From Candidatus Nanohaloarchaea archaeon (GTDB lineage: Archaea > EX4484-52 > GLR71): a DNA stretch of 7,116 nt. Positions 1-4,140 of the stretch are shown here, piece by piece. Within the stretch, counting starts at the first letter, position 1, and every line of letters starts with the position of its first letter. The notes beneath the pieces were generated by a model. The model was not told where the DNA came from and did not search any database. It saw only the letters and a program-made list of their open reading frames with translations. Location of the stretch: contig DAOVHT010000051.1 of the NCBI GenBank assembly GCA_030671745.1, positions 1-7,116 of the forward strand, given 5' to 3'. A program made the translations under genes and the position numbers.

Positions 1-1
1 G

Positions 2-877
2 AATGTGAGGATTGTCAAGACTGAAAGGAACATGATGGGTATCATAGGGTTTGAGGTGTGCTATGACTGCCTTGACCCGTCCATGCTGACCAAGAACCTG
101 TTCAATAAGCTTCATTCTGTGGTGCTCATGTCCGGGACTCTCACTCCTGTTGATATGTTTATGGAGGTCTTGGGTCTTGATAAGATCCAGACCGAGTCGC
201 TTGTTCTTGACTCTCCTTTCCCGCGCGAGAATCGTCTGATCCTGATAAAAGATGATGTCACGACTAAGTTTACTGAACGAAGTGATGCGCAGTCTTATAA
301 GATTGCTGGTAATATCGTCAAGACAATTAATAATACTTCTGGAAATCTGGGTATCTTTTTCCCGTCATATAGTATGCTCAATACAGTTTATGAGTTGATG
401 GGGCAGTTTACAGTTGATAAAGAGATACTTCTTGAGGCACGAGGCATGACTAAAAATGATAAGAAAGTGTTGTTCAAGAAATTTGCGTCTTTTGTCAAGA
501 CTGATAAGTCTGCGGCACTTTTTGCGGTTGTGGGTGCTAATTTCAGTGAGGGTGTGGATTTTCCGGGCGAGCTCATGAATGCGGTCGTTGTTGTCGGGCT
601 GCCTCTTGAAAGACCGGACATCAAGAATCAGGCACTGATCAATTATTATGAGATGAAATTTCAGAAAGGTTGGGAATATGGGTATACTTATCCTGCGATG
701 AACAAGGTGATGCAGACGGCAGGCAGGTGCATAAGGTCTGAGACTGACCGTGGTGTCATAGTACTTATGGATAAGAGGTTTCTGTGGAATCCTTATAGGG
801 GACTTTTGCCGCGTGATGCGCAGATATTTATTAGTGGGGATTTGTCTGCCGAACTTACTGAATTTTACAGGATTTGA
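2..877 (+). CDS. XPD/Rad3-like superfamily 2 DNA helicase, C-terminal part (5' end cut by window)
   Basis: This is the C-terminal helicase half of an XPD/Rad3/DinG-family ATP-dependent DNA helicase. Numbering from the GTG at position 5, the visible blocks are a motif III-like VVLMSGTLTP (residues 39-48), a motif V block GANFSEGVDFPG (177-188) and a motif VI block QTAGRCIRSETDRG (237-250). The family unwinds DNA 5'-3' and normally carries an N-terminal Walker A, a DEAH box and an Fe-S cysteine cluster. None of these is in the window, so this is roughly half a protein. The frame is open to the first base, so the GTG is probably internal and not the start. The stop lies 7 bases before the metalloprotease gene, suggesting one operon. 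The family call is firm; assignment to XPD proper rather than a DinG-like relative is inference. Confidence 0.9.
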   Translation, partial: NVRIVKTERNMMGIIGFEVCYDCLDPSMLTKNLFNKLHSVVLMSGTLTPVDMFMEVLGLDKIQTESLVLDSPFPRENRLILIKDDVTTKFTERSDAQSYKIAGNIVKTINNTSGNLGIFFPSYSMLNTVYELMGQFTVDKEILLEARGMTKNDKKVLFKKFASFVKTDKSAALFAVVGANFSEGVDFPGELMNAVVVVGLPLERPDIKNQALINYYEMKFQKGWEYGYTYPAMNKVMQTAGRCIRSETDRGVIVLMDKRFLWNPYRGLLPRDAQIFISGDLSAELTEFYRI

Positions 878-884
878 TTAAGTT

Positions 885-1673
885 ATGCTTGATGTGATAT
901 TTTCGTCAGTGTATCATGAGATCACCGGTTCTAAGATTGAGGTCTCGGCTAAGTTCTATAAGTATGCGGGGGTCAAGAGTTCGGTCCGTGTCCGGGCGGG
1001 CGTTCTTGAGGTCAAGGTGTCTGATGCATTGTCTGATGCGCCTGAGAAGGTTATTTCTGCACTTGCTTATATATTGATATCACGGATAAAGAGGAAGCAG
1101 TGTCCGCGTGTGTATCAGAAGGTATATCGTCTGTGGATCAATTCTGAGATGATGGATGATCGGCATAAGGAGCTTAAGAAAATCCGTGGCCATAAAGCTA
1201 AGCATGCGCCTGCCGGTCGTGCATATGATCTTTCTGAGATGTTTTTTGAGGTAAACAGTAAATATTTTTCAGATGTATTGTCCATGCCTGCGCTTTGTTG
1301 GGGGCCGCGGTTGACCACAAGAAAATATGGGCATTATGATCCTTCAAAGCATGCTATCTTAATTAGCAAGACTCTTGATGACTCTCGTGTGCCTCGTTTT
1401 GTTGCTGAGTTTGTGCTGTACCATGAGATGCTGCACATCGTGCATGATGTTGAGAGGACTGATTATCAGACGCGTGCGCATCACAGTAAATTCAAGGCGG
1501 ATGAGAAGAAGTTTGATAAGTATAAAGAGGCTGAGCGGTGGCTTGTTAAATTGTCGACTGTCAATATTGTGAAGAAGCGGGTCAAGAAGATGTCTTTCGG
1601 ATTGTTCGGCAGAGATGATTTTTTTAGATTATTTTTAGGTATGAATACATCTCGAAAAGTCCGAACAGTATGA
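885..1673 (+). CDS. SprT-like zinc metalloprotease (HExxH)
   Basis: A 262-residue protein with a zinc-protease signature HEMLH at residues 180-184 (H180, E181, H184). A downstream HHSKF (199-203) can supply the third zinc ligand, probably H200, followed by the ERWL helix end near 217-220. The block from residue 114 onward (YDLSEMFFEVNSKYF, then LCWGPRL, then KYGHYD) matches the SprT-like/Wss1-like fold. Residues 1-110 are an accessory region with an LEVKVSDAL-type strand/helix segment, also found in long bacterial and archaeal SprT-like proteins. Family members such as SPRTN and Wss1 cut DNA-protein crosslinks, and the helicase partner fits a repair role, but the substrate here is inferred. 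The ATG lies 7 bases after the helicase stop with no clear Shine-Dalgarno. The basic tail after residue 220 runs antisense to the end of the next gene. No signal peptide, so cytoplasmic. Confidence 0.85.
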   Translation: MLDVIFSSVYHEITGSKIEVSAKFYKYAGVKSSVRVRAGVLEVKVSDALSDAPEKVISALAYILISRIKRKQCPRVYQKVYRLWINSEMMDDRHKELKKIRGHKAKHAPAGRAYDLSEMFFEVNSKYFSDVLSMPALCWGPRLTTRKYGHYDPSKHAILISKTLDDSRVPRFVAEFVLYHEMLHIVHDVERTDYQTRAHHSKFKADEKKFDKYKEAERWLVKLSTVNIVKKRVKKMSFGLFGRDDFFRLFLGMNTSRKVRTV

Positions 1674-2187
1674 ACATCATCGTTGCTGTGTATCTTATTG
1701 TTTTAGGTTTTATGTGTTTCTTTATTTTTGCGCCAAGGACTATTGCTGTGGCTGTCAAGGTCGCAAGTGCTAACATGACTGCAGCAAGGACTATCCATGG
1801 ATTGAACTGCGTGGCAAATAGAAGTGAGGCCACCTGTGTCTTGTCACCTAGTTCTGCAAGGAATATTATCGCAAATGATGATATGAATGCGGATTTTGTT
1901 TTTATTTTTGTGTCTTCTTCGTCTTTTGAAAAGTATGTGTATATTCCGAATGCAAGAAAAATGAGTCCTGATGAAAGGTGTATAAGTGATATTGATATGT
2001 ATGAGGATAATAAACTTCCGAAAGCTATTGCCAGGCCGTCCACTAAGAGAAATGCGAGCATGCCACCTGCAAAAATCTTGTAAGGTTCATTGAAGCGTGT
2101 TGAGAGCGCGAGCATGGTTAGTTGGGTCTTGTCGCCTAATTCTGCGAGACCTACTATAAGGAAAGGTATCAGGAAATCAGAAAGCAT
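1624..2187 (-). CDS. GDT1/UPF0016 (TMEM165-type) cation transporter
   Basis: A 187-residue integral membrane protein with the two hallmark E-x-G-D-K-T repeats of the UPF0016/GDT1 family: ELGDKT at residues 16-21 and again at 112-117, each inside a hydrophobic helix. About six membrane segments are visible (roughly 4-25, 38-58, 64-86, 100-125, 130-152, 165-186), in two homologous halves joined by a charged loop (87-98, KDEEDTKIKTK). Characterised members (yeast Gdt1, human TMEM165, bacterial MneA/Mnx) move Mn2+ or Ca2+ across membranes, often by proton exchange. Mn2+ export is the most likely role here but the ion cannot be read from sequence. The length is typical. The only sensible ATG sits about 27 bases after a TATA box, implying a leaderless transcript. 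Its last 17 codons overlap the end of the convergent protease gene. Confidence 0.93.
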   Translation of the reverse strand: MLSDFLIPFLIVGLAELGDKTQLTMLALSTRFNEPYKIFAGGMLAFLLVDGLAIAFGSLLSSYISISLIHLSSGLIFLAFGIYTYFSKDEEDTKIKTKSAFISSFAIIFLAELGDKTQVASLLFATQFNPWIVLAAVMLALATLTATAIVLGAKIKKHIKPKTIRYTATMMFILFGLFEMYSYLKII

Positions 2188-2210
2188 GTCTTTATTTTGG
2201 TGTTGTGGGT

Positions 2211-2217
2211 TATATAT
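2211..2217 (-). promoter_or_regulatory. TATA box of the GDT1-family gene
   Basis: On the minus strand this reads ATATATA, centred about 27 bases before the ATG at 2187. Archaeal transcription starts about 25-27 bases past the TATA centre, so the message should begin at or within a few bases of the start codon (leaderless). No Shine-Dalgarno is visible before this ATG, which agrees. No Mn riboswitch could fit in so short a leader. Confidence 0.6.
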
Positions 2218-2313
2218 CTGTTAGGTTTTTATGTTTGTTTTCTTAATTTGTCATATAAGCTGAGGGAGGTATTTCTGTTTTTTGGATGTGAACTATTGCA
2301 GTTGTTATTTTTC

Positions 2314-2361
2314 TTAAATACACCCACTAAAGGTGTCACTAAATTATATGTAGGTATTTAA
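2314..2361. repeat. Inverted repeat TTAAATAC / GTATTTAA with nested short repeats
   Basis: Perfect 8-bp arms at 2314-2321 and 2354-2361, separated by 32 bp, lie in the divergent intergenic region. Inside are a smaller inverted repeat (ACACC 2320-2324, GGTGT 2332-2336) and two direct copies of CACTAAA (2325-2331 and 2337-2343) spaced 12 bp apart. This could be an operator for the winged-helix protein encoded downstream or for the GDT1 gene. Short A/T-rich repeats also arise by chance, so the function is only suggested. Confidence 0.35.
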
Positions 2362-2375
2362 AACAAATATTGTAC

Positions 2376-2444
2376 ATGGTCGAGAATTATAATGGTGGTA
2401 TCTATTATGGTGGATGGAGTGGTAACATTTATATATTACAATAA
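2376..2444 (+). CDS. Possible 22-residue Gly/Tyr-rich leader peptide ORF (doubtful)
   Basis: ATG at 2376 to TAA at 2442-2444 encodes 22 residues with a loose aromatic-glycine repeat (NYNGG, YYGG, WSGN). The underlying DNA has ATGGTGG at 2392-2398 and 2407-2413, a 15-base repeat that keeps the frame. A TATA-like TTATAT at 2344-2349 is centred about 29 bases upstream, so a leaderless message is conceivable. The end of the ORF covers the TATA box assigned to the nucleotidyltransferase gene. There is no homology I can recognise and no Shine-Dalgarno; it may simply be non-coding intergenic DNA or the remnant of a gene. Confidence 0.15.
   Translation: MVENYNGGIYYGGWSGNIYILQ
2428..2436 (+). promoter_or_regulatory. 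TATA box of the nucleotidyltransferase/HEPN operon
   Basis: TTTATATAT at 2428-2436 is a strong archaeal TATA-like element. Transcription would start near 2458-2460, giving a leader of about 15 bases, just long enough to include the Shine-Dalgarno GAGGT at 2463-2467. Confidence 0.55.
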
Positions 2445-2462
2445 GTAATAGTATTATTATTT

Positions 2463-2467
2463 GAGGT
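2463..2467 (+). promoter_or_regulatory. Shine-Dalgarno GAGGT
   Basis: GAGGT ends 6 bases before the ATG at 2474 and fixes that start. It is the clearest ribosome-binding site in the window; the other promoter-proximal genes look leaderless. Confidence 0.6.
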
Positions 2468-2473
2468 AATATT

Positions 2474-3040
2474 ATGAAAAGTTACATAAAAATCATAAAG
2501 CTTTTGCTTGAGAATAAAAATAAGCCATTTACAATAAAAAAGGTATCTGAAACCATTAATATTAATTATCGGATTGCATATGAAAATATAATTAATCTTG
2601 AAAAAGAAGGATTGGTCACGGTTGAGAAAGCGGGTAATTCAAAATTATGTAAATTTTCGGGAAATTTTAATGAAAAAGTTTTTGAAGCAGAATACTTAAG
2701 GCGAAAAGAACTTTTAAGAAATAAGGATTTTTTAGTAATACATAATAGGCTTTCTGAACTTGGATTTCCATTTGTAGCTTTGCTGTTTGGATCTTATGCT
2801 AAGGGTGTGGCAGGGAAACATTCAGACATTGATATTTTGACTATCGGTGGTGATGAAAAAGAAATTCAGGCTAATATATCGTTGCTTCCTGATAATATTC
2901 ATTTAATTCAAGTAAGTTATGAACAGTTTTCACATATGGCAAAAAGTCGTGAATTTAGTGTTGTGGGCGAAGCTATTCAGAACAATATAATTTTGGTGGG
3001 GATAGAAGAGTATTATAGGTTGTTGAAAAATGTTGGATGA
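2474..3040 (+). CDS. Winged-helix / minimal nucleotidyltransferase fusion (MNT, antitoxin-like)
   Basis: A 188-residue two-domain protein. Residues 1-60 form a winged-helix DNA-binding domain (helix 19-28, recognition helix about 31-44, wing with VTVEKAGN at 48-55). Residues 85-188 are a polymerase-beta-type nucleotidyltransferase domain with GS at 106-107, ten residues, then DID at 118-120. This is exactly the GSX10DXD signature of MntA-type antitoxins, which AMPylate a HEPN toxin. I see no clear third acidic residue in the following strand (IHLIQVS, 142-148), so catalytic competence is uncertain. The gene overlaps the HEPN gene by 11 bp, implying translational coupling. The attached winged helix suggests that the protein may also repress its own promoter. 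The coding sequence is visibly richer in A/T than the neighbouring helicase and copper genes. An antitoxin role is inference from family and context. Confidence 0.85.
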   Translation: MKSYIKIIKLLLENKNKPFTIKKVSETININYRIAYENIINLEKEGLVTVEKAGNSKLCKFSGNFNEKVFEAEYLRRKELLRNKDFLVIHNRLSELGFPFVALLFGSYAKGVAGKHSDIDILTIGGDEKEIQANISLLPDNIHLIQVSYEQFSHMAKSREFSVVGEAIQNNIILVGIEEYYRLLKNVG

Positions 3041-3563
3041 AAAAATAATAGAAAATGCAAAAAATAATGTCCGTTCTTATTTACGGGAAGGTCTGCTCAA
3101 AAAAACAGTACCAAATGAATCAATAATTAAATTATTATTGGATAATTCCAAGGAGAGTTTAAGAGTTGCTGATGAGATTTATCAAAAGAATTTGTCTGGA
3201 TTGTGGGTAATTGTCTGTTCATATTATTCTATGTATTATTATGCGAATGCAGTGCTTTTAAAATTTGGATATAAGGTAAATGGTAAGATTGTGCATAAAG
3301 TAACATCTGATGCGTTAATTGTTTATATACGGCCGAAATTGAAAGAATCATTTATTGAGGATTATGAGTTGACAAAATTTGAAGCATTGAATATTGCAGG
3401 GATAAAAGCAGATTCCTTGATTGAATCTTTTGAGTTTGAAAGACGAAAACGTGGTTTGATCCAATATAAAACTATAGATATTGAAAAACAATCAAAAGCA
3501 AAGACTTCTTTACAAAGGGCAAAGGAATTTGCAAAAGAGATGGAAAAAATTCTTGTTGAATAA
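3030..3563 (+). CDS. HEPN-domain protein, putative toxin partner (HepT-like)
   Basis: A 177-residue, mostly helical protein. Its core SYYSMYYYANAVL (residues 64-76) is the first conserved helix of HEPN domains, followed by a HEPN-like GYKVNGKIVHK segment (80-90). The C-terminal helix has RRKRGLIQY (138-146), where HEPN ribonucleases carry RX4-6H. Here the spacing R141-X4-Y146 is kept, but the His is a Tyr, so classic RNase activity is doubtful. In the MntA/HepT system the toxin motif is RX4HXY and the Tyr is AMPylated. The start ATG lies inside the end of the nucleotidyltransferase gene. Residues 150-177 form a charged helix. Toxin activity is unproven: it could be an inactive HEPN protein or a non-toxic binding partner of the nucleotidyltransferase. 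Confidence 0.75.
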   Translation: MLDEKIIENAKNNVRSYLREGLLKKTVPNESIIKLLLDNSKESLRVADEIYQKNLSGLWVIVCSYYSMYYYANAVLLKFGYKVNGKIVHKVTSDALIVYIRPKLKESFIEDYELTKFEALNIAGIKADSLIESFEFERRKRGLIQYKTIDIEKQSKAKTSLQRAKEFAKEMEKILVE

Positions 3564-3576
3564 TGTCTTTATTAAT

Positions 3577-3599
3577 ATTTAATAATTGTTTTATTAAAT
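3577..3599 (+). terminator. A/T hairpin after the HEPN gene, probable terminator
   Basis: Perfect 9-bp arms ATTTAATAA (3577-3585) and TTATTAAAT (3591-3599) with a 5-base TTGTT loop lie 13 bases after the stop codon, with a T tract at 3612-3616. Archaeal termination depends mainly on T-rich tracts; the stem has no G/C pairs and is weak, so the T-rich context may matter more than the hairpin. Confidence 0.45.
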
Positions 3600-3655
3600 G
3601 TGATTTGTATATTTTTATTAGGGATTTGTGTTATTTGTTTATTGTTTAAGTATTT

Positions 3656-3677
3656 CTGACATATCAAAATATGACAG
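3656..3677. promoter_or_regulatory. 22-bp palindrome, candidate operator of the copper operon
   Basis: Arms CTGACATAT (3656-3664) and ATATGACAG (3669-3677) flank a CAAA spacer; 8 of 9 arm positions pair. It ends 4 bp before the TATA box, over the position where the BRE/TFB site or an upstream activator would sit. A dimeric winged-helix protein such as the adjacent PadR-TRASH regulator is the natural candidate to bind it. Confidence 0.5.
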
Positions 3678-3681
3678 GTCA

Positions 3682-3691
3682 TTTTATATAT
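3682..3691 (+). promoter_or_regulatory. TATA box of the copper operon
   Basis: TTTTATATAT is centred about 27 bases before the ATG at 3714, predicting a leaderless transcript that starts at or next to that codon. It covers the first base of an upstream in-frame ATG (3690), which argues that the upstream ATG is not used. Confidence 0.65.
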
Positions 3692-3713
3692 GTTTGTGTA
3701 CATTATTATCTTC

Positions 3714-4139
3714 ATGGAAGAAGTCAAGATAACAAACATGGTGAAATTTTATACTGTCCTTTTACTTTTGGAAGGGCCTAAGACTGGGTATGAGATTATC
3801 AAAGAGACTGGCGCTAAGATGGGTAAAAATACCAGCCCCGGACAGATCTATCCTTTCTTGAAGACGTTAGAGGAACATGGTTACATTGATGCTTCAGAAC
3901 CTGCGGCTAGGGAAAAGGTCGAGTATAGATTGACGGCCTCCGGCAAGAAATTTGTCAATAACATGATCTCAAGATTCGGGGAAATCATTAAGATCGCAAT
4001 CGAACCGAGCCTTTCGACATGTGCACATTGCGGTTGCAAGGTCTATGAGGGCGGGCATAAGGAGGATATAGACGGTAAACATTATGTTTTCTGCTGCTGT
4101 CATTGCGCAAAAGCATTCAGAGAAGGGAGAGATGAATGA
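3714..4139 (+). CDS. PadR-type winged-helix regulator with C-terminal TRASH metal-binding domain
   Basis: A 141-residue protein starting at 3714. Residues 9-85 are a PadR-family winged helix: FYTVLLLLEGPKTGYEII (12-29), then SPGQIYPFLKTLEEHGYI (41-58) and the wing ending YRLTASGKKF (71-80). Residues 103-131 form a cysteine module C103-x2-C106-x20-C127-x3-C131 that fits the TRASH pattern, with extra C108, C128, C129 and H130. TRASH domains bind metal and, attached to DNA-binding domains, serve as archaeal copper sensors such as Sulfolobus CopT, whose helix-turn-helix is Lrp-like rather than PadR. The gene ends 1 base before the copper ATPase start, so it is very likely that operon's copper-responsive regulator. 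An alternative in-frame ATG at 3690 would add 8 residues but lies in the TATA box. Whether it represses or activates is unknown. Confidence 0.85.
   Translation: MEEVKITNMVKFYTVLLLLEGPKTGYEIIKETGAKMGKNTSPGQIYPFLKTLEEHGYIDASEPAAREKVEYRLTASGKKFVNNMISRFGEIIKIAIEPSLSTCAHCGCKVYEGGHKEDIDGKHYVFCCCHCAKAFREGRDE
4125..4129 (+). promoter_or_regulatory. Shine-Dalgarno-like GGGAG before copA
   Basis: GGGAG lies inside the end of the regulator gene, 11 bases before ATG 4141 and only 2 before ATG 4132. Neither spacing is ideal; 2 bases is too short for normal initiation, which is the reason for preferring 4141. Confidence 0.35.
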
Positions 4140-4140
4140 T

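Noticed and set aside
1670..2083. Plus-strand open frame (137 codons) after the protease gene
   Set aside because: Antisense to the GDT1-family gene, whose twin ELGDKT motifs make it clearly the real coding strand.
2219..2226. TTAGG-like half site for a DtxR/MntR metal regulator near the GDT1 promoter
   Set aside because: Only one half is present; no matching CCTAA arm at suitable spacing.
2188..2300. A yybP-ykoY-type Mn riboswitch before the GDT1-family gene
   Set aside because: The TATA box leaves essentially no leader RNA, and no conserved paired core could be seen on the minus strand.
2311..2420. CRISPR-like or satellite repeat array in the intergenic region
   Set aside because: Repeats are only 7-8 bases and occur twice; there is no regular repeat-spacer pattern.
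3561..3700. Attachment site or insertion-sequence end beside the nucleotidyltransferase/HEPN pair
   Set aside because: No tRNA fragment, no matching direct repeat on the other flank, and no transposase remnant could be found.
4084..4140. Earlier ATG (4084) as the copA start
   Set aside because: It would overlap the regulator's TRASH cysteine codons by 56 bp, lacks a ribosome-binding site, and adds residues not typical of CopA N-termini.
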